DNA from: Psococerastis gibbosa
Taxonomy: Eukaryota; Arthropoda; Insecta; Psocodea; Psocidae
Assembly: GCA_963971405.1 (NCBI GenBank)
Contig: OZ020486.1
Span: forward strand, 16,267,419 to 16,331,418
DNA: 64,000 bases
Reading direction: 5' to 3'
Part shown: piece by piece, positions 22,201 through 30,537 of the stretch
Layout: every line of letters starts with the position of its first letter
Numbering within the stretch: the stretch's first letter is position 1
Made by a program: the position numbers and the translations under genes
Notes under the pieces: model-generated
Told to the model about the DNA's origin: nothing
The model's database searches: none
The model's input: the letters and a program-made list of their open reading frames with translations, nothing else

Positions 22201-23464
22201 GAGGTCCTTGTCGTGAATGCCGTCCATTTTACTCAGTCGGCTGTCCAAAAAGTATATTTTGAGCTTGAGCTGAAAATTTTCGGCCGATAATTTTCTCAGC
22301 TGTTCGTCATACTCCTTCATGGTGAGCCCCGTTGCTCCTGTTCCACGAAAATCCATGTCACCTGCAAGAGCAAACATAGTTGAATATTAAATTTACACCT
22401 TGCTTGTAGGATAAAAAATTCCCTTTGGATAAATACAGCAGAATTAGTTTTTATTATGACATCTAAAGGAATTGACAAACACGTCATATTAAGTGGATGT
22501 CATACAAAGCGTTTTGTGAAAAAAATGTGTATGTAAATACAGTATTAAATATTTATTTATTTTAATAGAGAAAAATGGTAATTAAATAATAATAAAATTG
22601 CACGTAATAAGTACGATACATGAAAATATGCACAGTAATTGTATTTTTCATTTTTGAGGATTCGTCGGGAATCAACGGACATTGCCGAGGACGTAAAGAA
22701 TCATGTCGGTCATTACAACCGGACATAGGTACCTAATATTTATTGAAAATGGGTCATAACAAGGGACATGTCAATGCAAGCGAAGTTATTATATCAGATT
22801 TTTTTTTTAAAAGAATTTGATATGAATAACTTCCTTGTGTAATTATGTCATAACAGGCGGAGTAATAATAAACGGATTCTACTGTATAAGAATTTTCAAA
22901 ACACAAATAACTGCTTAAAAACCTACAAGCAGTTTGTCCAAAGTCAGAACAGTGCGTTGGTGGGGTCATGACCGTGCCCAGGGGGTGCTCCTTGGGTCCC
23001 CCCCCCCCCCCACCCGAAATAAATGTATGTATGTAAACCTGTATGGTTTGAAGAATTTATCCATTACATCATTAATAAATAACGTAAAAAAACCTTTTGG
23101 AATCCCCTCCACCCCCGAAATCAAAACCTGGGCACGGCCTTGGGTGAGGTCAAACACGAGTAAGTAGGTAGCAAAGCAGAGATATGGCCAAAAGTTCCAC
23201 ATTCATTTGTAGAAGCAACTTTCTCGCATGTTTTGCAAACATTTTTGTACAATTTGGGATAATATAATACGAGAGCGGAATAATGGGGCATAGGGGCATA
23301 CCGATGGCAAACTCGACCTCGCTCTCTTCACAATCTTCTTCAGGGTAGGTGCACAGATGTTCACGATTACCACTTCTGTTTGTGCGGTGACTGTCGCAAA
23401 AGTTGAGAACTTCAAAGCTCTTGCTAATAAAGCTGTCCGACGATTCGCTACCAAGACGATCCAT
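9918..23464 (-). CDS. cnn: Centrosomin / CDK5RAP2-family centrosomal scaffold gene
   Basis: Twelve minus-strand exons with GT-AG borders join without a stop into 1151 codons: 23302-23464, 22177-22361, 20910-21119, 20298-20558, 18957-19283, 16394-16708, 15019-15276, 14416-14818, 14005-14138, 13140-13793, 12427-12687 and 11502-11786. A further exon at 9918-10205 gives an alternative C terminus. Residues about 67-116 (KEYDEQLRKL, LKLKIYFLDSRL) are the CM1/Cnn_1N motif, which in this family binds and activates gamma-tubulin ring complexes. Most of the rest is heptad coiled coil. Residues about 660-690 contain SEAWSEPDRSVSLARMG, which I recall as a conserved stretch of the family. The protein should sit in pericentriolar material and nucleate microtubules. 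Start: the first ATG after a possible acceptor (TTTTAG) near 23494. Introns hold several MITEs but no exon is broken. Confidence 0.85.
11331..11336 (-). terminator. Poly(A) signal candidate for short cnn transcript
   Basis: AATAAA on the minus strand, 166 bp after the exon 12 stop codon, in an otherwise AT-rich non-coding stretch. Confidence 0.45.
11502..11786 (-). CDS. cnn: cnn exon 12, terminal coding exon of a short form
   Basis: Acceptor CTTGTAG. 94 codons and a TAA stop at 11502-11504 after LYYMPCSD. A minus-strand AATAAA at 11331-11336 would end this transcript. A possible donor CAG|GTGGCT after position 11538 leaves phase 0 and would allow splicing to the downstream exon at 9.9-10.2 kb instead. 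Both ends are plausible, because the family is known for C-terminal isoforms. Confidence 0.75.
   Translation of the reverse strand, partial: EREEDLLKKIARIGKENQEINRELDVLKVRGSEMELELARLNNEKLQIEESLRRAVEMQNGLLRNNQQAEEKFLSTIRNLERQVAALYYMPCSD
12074..12212. repeat. MITE-like hairpin, GGCGATTATAATACC family, copy 2
   Basis: Lies in the cnn intron between exons 11 and 12. Ends ATGGCGATT and AATCGCCAT are inverted, and the core matches the copy at 2.24 kb almost word for word. The right arm has drifted, so the hairpin is partly lost. Confidence 0.7.
12427..12687 (-). CDS. cnn: cnn exon 11, coiled coil
   Basis: 87 codons, acceptor TTTTTAG, donor AAG|GTCAGT, phase 0. Starts VKEAKERIQWMESKL and ends VIRDNFK. 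Confidence 0.85.
12780..12910 (+). pseudogene. Possible remnant of a LINE C-terminal coding tail
   Basis: Reads roughly RRGRPRKTYKYPIEED, a phrase typical of the C-terminal end of non-LTR reverse transcriptases. The following bases (CACACTCGGG, AGCTGAT) recur at 46.68 kb. Too short for a firm call. Confidence 0.35.
13140..13793 (-). CDS. cnn: cnn exon 10, long coiled coil
   Basis: The longest exon: 218 codons between acceptor TTGCAG and donor AAG|GTACGT. Starts GGDSGPDLLTEIQNSL and continues as nearly unbroken heptads rich in E, K, R and L. Expected to dimerise and extend the scaffold. Confidence 0.9.
14005..14138 (-). CDS. cnn: cnn exon 9, coiled coil
   Basis: 134 bp. Acceptor TTCTAG; its first two bases complete the split codon from exon 8. 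Donor CTA|GTAAGT. Encodes KRPRSVESDSRKQQ, basic, then a leucine-zipper-like helix LRAQLNLLEKKLAILNRL. Confidence 0.85.
14416..14818 (-). CDS. cnn: cnn exon 8, acidic and serine-rich hinge
   Basis: 403 bp, acceptor TTTTAG, donor CAG|GTAAGT, ending in phase 1. The coiled coil breaks here. The sequence is serine- and acid-rich with SEAWSEPDRSVSLARMG near its middle and a run of serine phospho-acceptor candidates. In this family such central serine-rich regions are kinase targets that control scaffold assembly, but that is inference here. Confidence 0.85.
15019..15276 (-). CDS. cnn: cnn exon 7, LEELAGFLDSLL segment
   Basis: 86 codons between acceptor TTTGCAG and donor CAG|GTTAGT, phase 0. The stretch TERLEELAGFLDSLL resembles a conserved non-repetitive segment in the middle of CDK5RAP2, myomegalin and centrosomin, so this exon supports the family call independently of CM1. 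Confidence 0.85.
15462..15856. mobile_element. Hairpin MITE H1, nested palindrome, in a cnn intron
   Basis: Bounded by TAA on both sides (15459-15461 and 15857-15859). The tips are GGCGCCGATTCC and its approximate complement GGAATCCCCGCC. Arms continue inward through AACCGGCTAGGGC to GTGGTAGCAGACATTC. Inside sits a second palindrome (15533-15785) flanked by TTA/TAA with tips GGCGGGGTTTCCACC. Its loop (GACGCCATTTTTTAATTTTAG region) is shared with the copies at 23.7 and 25.9 kb. TWA targets and GGCG ends suggest a PIF/Harbinger-related non-autonomous element. Confidence 0.8.
15860..16375 (+). mobile_element. 5'-truncated LINE, 3' end of reverse transcriptase ORF and 3' UTR
   Basis: The frame at 16009-16206 encodes RTRRHGTDNFILIKGRLLFN, then QLPDHIKSLR and VFYSLDEFL and a stop. 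This is the typical end of arthropod non-LTR retrotransposon ORF2 proteins. An AT-rich 3' region ends in ATTCATTCATTCAT. Lies in a cnn intron directly after hairpin H1, opposite to the gene. No intact ORF. Confidence 0.7.
16394..16708 (-). CDS. cnn: cnn exon 6, coiled coil
   Basis: 105 codons between acceptor TTTTAG and donor CAG|GTACGT, phase 0. Starts VDTTLNQIQTLMAEVEEL. Contains KEDVKEDVKMLKSRLKKV, a charged heptad segment. Confidence 0.85.
18057..18185. repeat. GGCGATTATAATACC family, decayed copy 3
   Basis: Shares CGGGCGATTAT, AAAAATGTCAACAAGATGAA and GTGCTATTCAAAATGG with the copies at 2.24 and 12.07 kb, but the inverted ends are almost gone. Confidence 0.55.
18170..18340. repeat. Fragment of the TTAA-type MITE family
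   Basis: Contains ATGATGCATGAGATTGTC, TTCTACAACTTGGATA and TTAATAACTTGCG, which match the right half of the elements at 29.04 and 32.30 kb. Confidence 0.45.
18957..19283 (-). CDS. cnn: cnn exon 5, coiled coil
   Basis: 109 codons between acceptor TTTAG and donor CAG|GTATTT, starting NAALLDRIKVQTSPS. A short S/T/P-rich start is followed by a long acidic-basic heptad helix ending VPEDTQ. Confidence 0.85.
19332..19470. mobile_element. Hairpin MITE H2 in a cnn intron
   Basis: Tips GGCGCTAATTCC and GGAATATGCGC, flanks TAA and TTA. Arms carry ACGTCAATAGT, and the centre is GACGTGGTAGCAGACAT facing ATGTCTGCTACCACGTC. Only 139 bp, so it is nearly pure hairpin. The arms differ from those of the other copies. 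Confidence 0.75.
19474..19743. mobile_element. MITE with GGGGCCGTCCATTAATCACGT ends
   Basis: The inverted ends GGGGCCGTCCATTAATCACG and their near-complement lie inside a perfect TTA duplication (19471-19473, 19744-19746). The interior is G-rich and C-rich with repeated CACGTGATTTTT-like phrases. It abuts hairpin H2 and shares its flanking TTA. Ends of this kind are widespread in arthropod genomes. Confidence 0.75.
20298..20558 (-). CDS. cnn: cnn exon 4, coiled coil
   Basis: 87 codons between acceptor TATATAG and donor GAG|GTATGT, phase 0 at both ends. The first codon is an ATG (MSEEEITSL), a possible internal start for a shorter product, though nothing else supports that. Strong coiled-coil pattern. 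Confidence 0.85.
20910..21119 (-). CDS. cnn: cnn exon 3, coiled coil
   Basis: Acceptor TTCTTAG, donor CAG|GTGAGA, 70 codons in phase 0. It starts VINESQSKELESKQ, continuing CM1 into a heptad-rich helix, and ends QTYRQ. Confidence 0.85.
21790..22140. repeat. Decayed copy of the TTAA-type MITE family in a cnn intron
   Basis: Contains AAGTTGTAGAAGACTGCTTC, ATGCATCATATAA and the inverted partner near 22040, and ends in CTACGTGTACTCTTAA. It matches the element at 29.04 kb in order and spacing. Confidence 0.6.
22177..22361 (-). CDS. cnn: cnn exon 2 with CM1 (Cnn_1N) motif
   Basis: Acceptor TTGCAG and donor AAG|GTTTGT. It encodes residues 55-116. LTMKEYDEQLRKL and ENFQLKLKIYFLDSRL are the diagnostic gamma-tubulin-complex-binding motif of centrosomin, CDK5RAP2 and myomegalin. 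The exon ends in phase 0 at DFK. Confidence 0.9.
22972..23139. mobile_element. Short poly-C MITE N1 (GGCCGTGCCCAGG ends)
   Basis: Ends CCGTGCCCAGG and CCTGGGCACGGCC are inverted. The interior carries a run of about 14 C, TGTAAACCTGTATGGTTTGAAG, then a second C-rich patch and CCGAAATC. The same order recurs at 24.6 and 25.0 kb. Confidence 0.7.
23302..23464 (-). CDS. cnn: cnn exon 1 (N terminus)
   Basis: Codes residues 1-54 plus one base, starting MDRLGSESSD and ending VEFAI, with donor G|GTATGC. The segment is serine-rich then acidic (YPEEDCEESEVE), as expected before CM1. One leftover base joins exon 2 to make a glycine codon. Confidence 0.75.
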
Positions 23465-23573
23465 TATAAAAGAAGAGGGAGCAGGGCAGCTCTAAAACCA
23501 GGTGGGTGTTATTCATTATACCGTGCCGTACATTAATGGACAAATTTCCAAATTGTTTTTTGAAAGTCCACGC

Positions 23574-24188
23574 AAAATGAGAAAATTATGGACATGGAAT
23601 GTTTTGATCCTGTGCAACACTGTAAAAATATTCTTTGGCGTGGTTTCCACCGACCTCTGAGGCGCTTCAATAGTCAATAGTAAATGTGGATTTGACACAC
23701 ATACGGTGACGTGGTAGCAGATATCATTAATAAAGGCGGGGTTTCCACCGACCTCTCATTACAGAATGCAAATGACATTGACGGAAATTATTGTTTTACT
23801 CTCTGCCATAATTAAAATTGATCAATGATCATAGAGTAAAATCAGAAACAAACATACTAAAATTAAAAAATGGCTTCATGGGATATGTTAAGTACAAACA
23901 TTTTAATAGATTTCTATAAAAAGAAAAATTCAAATTTCCCTCAATGTCATTTGCATTCTGCAATGAGAGGTCGGTGGAGACCCCGCCTTTATTAATGATA
24001 TCTGCTACCACGTCACCGTACGTGTATTTTGCATTTTTGCACTTAGAGGTCGGTGGAAACCGCGCCTTTGCACCATTTTGTGTTACCTTGTTGCATGGGA
24101 AGCAAGGCATAACAAAAATTGCGCAAAGAATATTTTTACAGTGTTGCACAGGATCAAAACATTCCATGTCCATACTTTTCTCATTTTG
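23574..24188. repeat. Three-level nested palindrome containing hairpin MITE H3
   Basis: The outermost arms are about 63 bp: CAAAATGAGAAAA...GGACATGGAATG...CAGTGTTGCACAGG-type sequence at 23574-23636 and its complement at about 24126-24188. Inside lies H3 (23637-24066), and inside that a third palindrome (23735-23987). Each level has its own arms. The whole 615-bp unit could fold into one long stem. It lies about 110 bp upstream of the cnn start codon. Confidence 0.8.
23637..24066. mobile_element. Hairpin MITE H3 with inner hairpin
   Basis: Tips GGCGTGGTTTCCACCGACC and the complementary right tip, flanked by TTT on both sides. GACGTGGTAGCAGATATC faces its complement near the centre. The inner element at 23735-23987 has tips GGCGGGGTTTCCACCGACC and the same loop as H1, in opposite orientation. 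Confidence 0.8.
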
Positions 24189-24259
24189 CTTGGGTTATAA
24201 ACAAAGGCTGACCTAAGTTATTTTGACAATTAAGGACACCCAGTATCAACGCCAATAGA

Positions 24260-24370
24260 GTTCTTGCGTAGTGACGTCACAGTAAGAGGGCGGAGCTAAC
24301 AGCGCATGCGTGATTGCAAAAATTATGTAAACAAAATCAGCTGTTCGGCCATTGGAGGATATATAGTGCA
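24260..24370. promoter_or_regulatory. Candidate promoter region (CRE, GC box, NRF1-like and TATA-like motifs)
   Basis: Within about 100 bp are TGACGTCA (24272-24279), GGGCGG (24288-24293), GCGCATGCG (24302-24310, NRF1-like) and ATATATAG (24358-24365). It lies about 0.8 kb upstream of the cnn start codon, which follows a possible acceptor, so it could drive cnn through a non-coding first exon. It could also be chance in a repeat-rich area. Confidence 0.35.
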
Positions 24371-24621
24371 TTGAGCGCTATTGATTTTTAAAGTTTTTAG
24401 TTGTTATTATTCATATTTCTAGCGTTATATATTAAGCATTGCTGCTATGACTTGTGTAATAGTGATAGCCGATACCAGGACAGACCACATACGAGAGAGG
24501 TCTGAATTATATCGTTCCCCAAGCCACTGGAAAAACTTTAGAAATGCATGTGGTGGTTACTTCTTTGTGGCAGAACGAAGTCCACAATATTTAAAGTTAC
24601 AAAATACACATATATATGCAT

Positions 24622-24800
24622 GGCCGTGCCCAGTGGGTAGTCCATGGGGTCCGCACCCCCCCCCCCCCCATCTCCCGAAACAAATTTCTGTATCTTTCTG
24701 TAAACCTGTATGGTTTGAAGAATTTATTCATTAATTCATTAATAAATTACGTAAAAAATGTTTGGACCCCCCCCCCCAAAATCATAACCTGGGAACAGCC
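24622..24800. mobile_element. Short poly-C MITE N2
   Basis: GGCCGTGCCCAG at the left and CTGGGAACAGCC at the right, with C runs near 24655-24669 and 24768-24777 and the shared TGTAAACCTGTATGGTTTG core. Same family as N1. Confidence 0.65.
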
Positions 24801-24886
24801 TTGTATATATGTTCAAAACATTTAGTGGATCCTAGTGGGCCAACAAAAGATTTTCCAGATCCAATCGGACAGTCGATTGAGATCAT

Positions 24887-24945
24887 GGCCGTAGCCAAGG
24901 GGGAGTTCAACCTCCCCCCCCCCCCGCAAAATCCTGGCTACGGCC
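24887..24945. mobile_element. Minimal poly-C MITE N4 (GGCCGTAGCCAAGG ends)
   Basis: Only 59 bp: GGCCGTAGCCAAGG, a C run of about 12, then CCTGGCTACGGCC. It is almost nothing but inverted ends and a C tract. Confidence 0.6.
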
Positions 24946-25002
24946 TTGATTGGGATCAATAATGTATATCAATATATATCGTCGTTACTTTCCAGTGGCC
25001 AT

Positions 25003-25168
25003 TTCCGTGCCCAGGTGGGTGGTCCATGGGGTCCGGACCCCCCCCCCCCGAAATATATTTTTTTATGTAAACCTGTATTGCTCGATGACCATTAATTCAA
25101 TAATAAATTACGTTAAAGAAATTGGACACCCCCCCCCCCCCCCCGAAAACAAAAGCTGGGCACGGCCT
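25003..25168. mobile_element. Short poly-C MITE N3
   Basis: CCGTGCCCAGG and CTGGGCACGGCC ends, two C runs of 10 and about 16 bases, and the TATGTAAACCTGTATTG core shared with N1 and N2. Confidence 0.65.
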
Positions 25169-25639
25169 GTGGCCCTACGAAAATTAACTGCTTTGGTGCT
25201 CAGATACTAAATTGAATTCTAGTGATAGTATTATGGAGAGACAATAACCCTTTTTACGCTACTAATATTTACAAACAACATGATAGGCTAGCGTGTGGGC
25301 AGCCCAGCCGACTAGGCTATATTTCATGGTAGTTATACAGTACGGTACAGTTGTATGGTTATGGTAATAAATCATTACTAATACATTAATTGTAATATGT
25401 ATAAGCAAGCTTAGGCTCACATACCCATTTAAAAATCTGTTCTGCCCTCGCGGAAGTATCAGAAGCAATGAAATAATATTAGATACACTAGTAAATAATA
25501 TTTTTCGACAATTATTTGCAGCTACTTTGCCACAATTTTTTGTCAGTACCCGCGCAAATATTGAAGGAACATATAAGTAGCATTAATTTGCCGTTTAAAA
25601 GGTACAATTTCTTAAAATAAAATAAATTTCATTGGAAAG

Positions 25640-26462
25640 CCTATACACTCCATGTTAAAATGAGGGGGTAATGTCCGAGAATCAGGGGTACCCCCTCCCT
25701 TTCCGACAGCCCGCCATCTTTGTTTTACCTGCGCAAGAACTCCATTGTTTTTTGTACTAAATCGAATTTCACAAATTCATTGAAGAGATATAAAAAATAT
25801 CATAGTGATTAGAAGAAATATTTCTCGGCATTTTGATACATGATGTGTAAGGCGCCCATTCCACATACGTACAACGTCAATGAAAATTATGAAATTGAAG
25901 GACATTTCAATTTCTCATTGATGGGGGCCATTCCATATGCTTTTCAAAAATTGGCAATTTTCAATTGAAGCGTATGCGCCAAATTTTTGAAATTTGTTTC
26001 TTGAAATTGTATTTGTTTTCTTCGTCGCCTTATTATTTAATCCTTATTATAATTTTTATACAGAAATGCTTTCTTTTTAGATAAATCAATTAAAATAGTT
26101 GTACTTGTCATATCACATGACGCCATTTTTTAATTTTAGATTGTTTGTTTCATTGTTTGTGATTTTACTCTATTATCAATTGATCATTGATCAATTTTAA
26201 CAATGGCATAGAGTAAAATTGAAATGCCCTTCAATTTCATAATTTTCATTGACGTTGTACGTATGTGGAATGGGCACCTTACCGTCACAAACACCGATTG
26301 CGCAAAATATTCAGAATAGTTTTGTAAAAAAAAAATTGGTGGTTGTAGGTGTTACTGACGGTGACATAATATCATGTATCAAATTGCCGACATATATTTC
26401 TTCTGATGGCTATGATGATATTTTTTCTAACTCTACAATGAATATTTACTGAGAAATTCGAC
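25640..26462. repeat. Dispersed repeat carrying an inserted hairpin MITE
   Basis: Sequence on both sides of hairpin H4 (AAATATCATAGTGATTAG...TTGATACATGATG, then CACAAACACCGATTGCG...AATATTCAGAAT) matches an uninterrupted stretch at about 38860-38992. That match provides a related empty site. An inverted piece (GATGGCTATGATGATATT) returns at 26405-26423. Confidence 0.65.
25851..26278. mobile_element. Hairpin MITE H4
   Basis: Tips GGCGCCCATTCCACATACG and CGTATGTGGAATGGGCACC, flanked by TAA and TTA. Its loop matches that of H1 and H3 (GACGCCATTTTTTAATTTTAG), but its arms are unrelated to theirs (CGTCAATGAAAATTATGAAA). The left arm carries a further palindromic insertion near 25930-25985. Confidence 0.8.
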
Positions 26463-27336
26463 TTTGTACAAAACGAGTGGGGGGAGGGGGGCTTAATATA
26501 GGTATTAATCAACACAAACAAACAAACTTCGATGGCCAGGTGGTAACGTGCTTGCACTTGTGCGAGTCCTTACACGCCATGCGATCGGAGACGTGTCGTA
26601 ACTCAACACGGGTACTAACCTACAGAGGCGACTGAAGAGGTCAATCGGATACATTCATTAAATTGATTGTATGCGATTATCCTTTTTAAAAAAAAAAAAA
26701 ATATATAAATTTTTTCGAAGACTTCATTTTTAAGAAGTCCTCAAAAACTATACATGGATGTAGCCGTGGATTGTAAATTTCGCCCCAAAACCCCAACCCC
26801 CTTTACGTTTACCCGACCATGTCTACAAAACAATTGGAACGTTTTACGTTTAACCTTAAAAAACTAATTTAGTATACAGGTTAAGAATGACGAAGAATGC
26901 TAGGTCGGATTACATTACACATTTCAAAATACTGTATATAATACATTTAAGTCGAGAATGAATATAGCAGTAGGCTAGTAGGGCAAGGAACGCAAAAGCC
27001 CAGCCCTACATGGCACTCACCGGAAATTGTATGGACCACACCTAATCTTAGATTACAAAATCCAAGTTCTCTCAACCAAAAAATTAGACTTGTCAAAGAA
27101 GCAACTCAAATGTTTATATATATATTAAGTAATTTTATACAGAACTAAACGTAGACAATTATGAAAATAAATTAAAATGTATACATGAAAATAAAATGTT
27201 TGTCAACTTAAAGAAAATAAATATTGCTTTTTAAATAGAAGAATTTTAAGTGGAAGTAAATAAAAGTAATAATAATAGGGAAGGAGTATAATGATGCTGG
27301 AAGAACTATTGCGGCAATGGTGAAACATTACGCTAA

Positions 27337-27604
27337 GGCGGGTATTCCACCGGCGATTTTACATCATATTTGATTTTGTCATTGACGTTTGGTTTGTTTT
27401 AAGGAGACTATTATGTAGATACTCAACTTATCTATTATAAATTAAGTTATAATATTGTAGCAGACATCTTTAATAAGTCTCTACCATATTATAACTTAAT
27501 TTATAATAGATAAGTTAAGTATCTACATATTAGTTTCCTTAAAACAGAGCAAACGTCAATGACAAAATCAAATTTGAAGAAAAAACGCCGGTGGAATACC
27601 CGCC
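27337..27604. mobile_element. Hairpin MITE H5
   Basis: Perfect TAA duplication (27334-27336, 27605-27607). Tips GGCGGGTATTCCACCGGCG and the complement. Arms include TGATTTTGTCATTGACGTTTG and AACTTATCTATTATAA; the centre is TAGCAGACATC facing the related phrase AAGTCTCTACC. Its arm block reappears as the loop of H7 and H8. Confidence 0.8.
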
Positions 27605-28289
27605 TAATTATTGCAAGCATTAAATTAATTTATTACGATTCAACTTAATATAGATTCAGAATTGTTTCTAAATACATTCTTAAGCATTTGAACATAATTT
27701 AAAAAACTCACTTCGCGTGTATAGGTACCTACAGACCAGTTTCCTTCCAAGTCCGAACACGACTTCGACCGGTAGGTTCCACACTGTGGTCAACAGACCA
27801 TGTTTTACTTACAAATTTACAGGTACTTAGCATATGTCAACCTATTACGAAAACAAAATACGACAGAACATAGGACCCTGGAGATAGGGAGAAATTCGTT
27901 ACTTCAGAAAGGACTATTGGAGTATAACAGACTAAACGGTGCTATTAGAAAATGGAGTCGATAGGAGCCTTTCATTTGGCCCTGCGCGACATAGTTCGTA
28001 GTGCATAGACATGGTTAATCTGTGATTAATATAGTGATATATGGAAAGACTAATTAGCGTCTCTACGCTATTCATAATCCAAGACAACAACAAACAACAC
28101 ATTATTGCTTTCGACTGGATGGGTCGTCTTCCTGCAATGGGTACAGGGTACCTAGCCATGTAGGTATCCAGGGGCAGAGCTAGACCAACCTACCTTGCCA
28201 CAGACCTTGAAAGGAACCAAAACCCAGATTGACAACATGACCAAAAGTACCTTGATGAGTTCAAACTCAGGAAAAAAAAAGGGGGAATT

Positions 28290-28440
28290 TTGCTGCGGTA
28301 GCTACAATCGCAAGAAACTTTGTAAGAAAGCAGAATCCGATGCCTGATTTCGTCTCAAAACTGGCAGACCACGACTACTTGCAAGCCCAACTGCACCGCA
28401 TTGGTGTTGCTGATACCGACACCTGCCCGCTATACAACCT
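28290..28440 (+). pseudogene. LINE fragment (region after the RNase H domain)
   Basis: One frame reads LADHDYLQAQLHRIGVADTD then CPLYNL and a stop. This is the HRIG...CP pattern found near the C terminus of several arthropod non-LTR retrotransposon polyproteins. Short and decayed. Confidence 0.5.
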
Positions 28441-28455
28441 TTGAAACTGGAAAAA

Positions 28456-28606
28456 TGGACAGGGACACATCCAGCCCATTTGGGGGGGGAGTAGGGGTAG
28501 TGGTGGCCGGTGAGTCCAAATAGAATAAACTTATTTCGTATCGATAAAATTATAACGTAATAAATTGACTTATAACAGACTTACTAAATTTGTATCCGTC
28601 CTAGGG
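28456..28606. repeat. Short poly-G MITE P1 (CATCCAGCCCATTTGGG end)
   Basis: Starts ACACATCCAGCCCATTTGGG and ends in TTTGTATCCGTCC. The middle (ATCGATAAAATTATAACG-like) matches elements at 46.15 and 54.89 kb. Confidence 0.5.
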
Positions 28607-29036
28607 AATACCGGAGGGTTTGCACTGCCGTCACCTACCCGAATAAAGACACCATAAATCGCTACTGTGAGGCTGCTCGACATCAAATGGTTGAACAACC
28701 CCGGACGGGCGTTGGATAAAGTAATGTAAAGTAAAGTAAGCTCATTATTGCGGCAAAAGGTCTAACTCTATAAATAACCTTTAGCCATCACAGACTCCAT
28801 TGACGGTCAAAGGTTATATTCATGGCTTAAGTTGCTGAGTTGCTTAAGACTGACATGGTCAGTTATCAGAACATGCTTTTTAGAAGGCTACACAACTATA
28901 CACTAGCAGTTTATTTTTACTTCTTAATCTGTTGAATTCTCCATTTCTTCTATACCTTATATGAGCCTGAGGGTTTAAAATACTTGAAATATGATATTAC
29001 ACCCGAACATCAATAGGTACCTAAAGTCGAAAGGTG

Positions 29037-29442
29037 TTAAGAGGACATGCTACGTAGAAAATGAGCACCCCAAAATTTGTTGTTTTTATTGACTTTTTAT
29101 TTTTTTATTTAATTAAAAAAGCAAGTCATTAAAGATTTCGCCCATGGAAGTTGTAGAAGACTACTTCATGCATCATATAACAGGAAATATTAAATTTTTT
29201 GGACCTTAGTTCTTCCATAATATACCAGAACAGGCAGGACAGGACTAAATTTTAGCGTATTCTGGGATTTTTGGAAGAACTACAAAACCGAAAAGTAAAA
29301 ATACCCGATTATATGATGCACGAAGTAGTCTTCTACAACTTACATGAGCCAAATTTTTAATAACTTGCTGAGTTAATTCAATAAAAAAATGAAAAGTGTT
29401 TAATTTTGGGGTGCCAATTTTCTACGTAGCATGTCCTCTTAA
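29037..29442. mobile_element. TTAA-type MITE with long inverted repeats
   Basis: TTAA, then GAGGACATGCTACGTAG at the left, mirrored by CTACGTAGCATGTCCTC then TTAA at the right. The arms continue for about 150 bp with moderate divergence, including AGTTGTAGAAGACTACTTC near the centre. A TTAA duplication is used by piggyBac and Kolobok elements; the ends do not decide between them. Confidence 0.75.
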
Positions 29443-30116
29443 GCAAGATCCAAGAGGAAAAATAATAATAGCCTACCAACTAATAGAAATGGTCATCAAC
29501 AATGCTCAGTTAACGAAGGAAAAGTAAACTTACTGACTGAAGAACTACACAACGACACAAGAAATAGACATCTCCAGTCCGCACACCCTTCAGTGAATGA
29601 CTACTGAAATAATAACAATTTGGAAGCACATCCTCATCTGCGCTCTTCCACTTACTTGGCGGAGGGGAGATAAACAAAAAAAAACTTGGCGTTCACTACA
29701 AACAGAACCAAGACACCGCTCATATTCATTTAAAACCAATAATAATTATTTGTATTAATTACACGGACAAACTTGACTACAGCAATTAGTATAAATAAAT
29801 GTTGTGCCTGGTCTATAAACTGATGAGCTTGCAGCATGTCCTAAGACACGATAGGGGTTTTAGTTTTGATAAAAATAAATAATGAAAATGCCCTCTGTAT
29901 TACATTATGAGTAGTTAATCGATAAGAGGATGCCGATTTTATGTCATCGCGCATTGGTGACATTATGCGATATTTTATTAGGTTTTATGGTTTATCACCC
30001 CCCCCCCCTCCTGCGGCTGTTGCTATCTGCCTTAGGCACGTACAACCATAACTTCTAGCAGCTGCATGCTAGCAAGTCCTGCTGCGGGGTGGGAGTGGAG
30101 GGAGAAAGATCCTTAA
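29443..30116. other. Intergenic DNA without supported gene
   Basis: AT-rich, with a C run near 29998-30008. No coding or RNA gene seen. Confidence 0.4.
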
Positions 30117-30537
30117 CTATACCTGTGCTACCCCATGCGACGCCCGAGCAGGAGGGTCAAGAAGTAGCAGAGGAGGTCGAAAGTTATAAGTTAAGTTAAG
30201 TCTGGAGGAGCGATACCAATAATAGGGTAGGCCTTGACGACGCGGGTGAGCTTCAGACAGCCTGAGACTATTCGAGTAGAGTGAGAGTAGATTATCGTTA
30301 AAGGTATCATATGCCGCCGATAGGTCAACAAATGCGACACCCGTGATTTTGGGAATGTTTATGTTCGGGAATGAGGGCATTGGCGATTTGGTTAAGGATC
30401 CGCTCCATCAGTTTAAACGTGAGGCAGAGTAATGATATAAAGTAGTAGTTCCTTGCTTTAGTAGTTTCCTTGACAGGTTCCAGGATGGTACACACTTGGA
30501 CTTTTCGCCAGATCTTCGGGATCTGTTTTCTCATCAT
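30117..30537 (-). pseudogene. Decayed LINE reverse transcriptase fragment
   Basis: Two overlapping minus-strand frames read KARNYYFISLLCLTFKLMER and ITGVAFVDLSAAYDTFN. They correspond to the (N)YRPISLL...KLME and VFVDLSAAYDTV motifs of non-LTR reverse transcriptases. A frameshift separates them and the YADD box is absent from this fragment, so it is dead. Confidence 0.7.

Noticed and set aside
24447..24734. Open frame of 95 codons downstream of the TATA-like motif
   Set aside because: Its second half is poly-C MITE sequence and the rest resembles nothing known, so coding is not supported.
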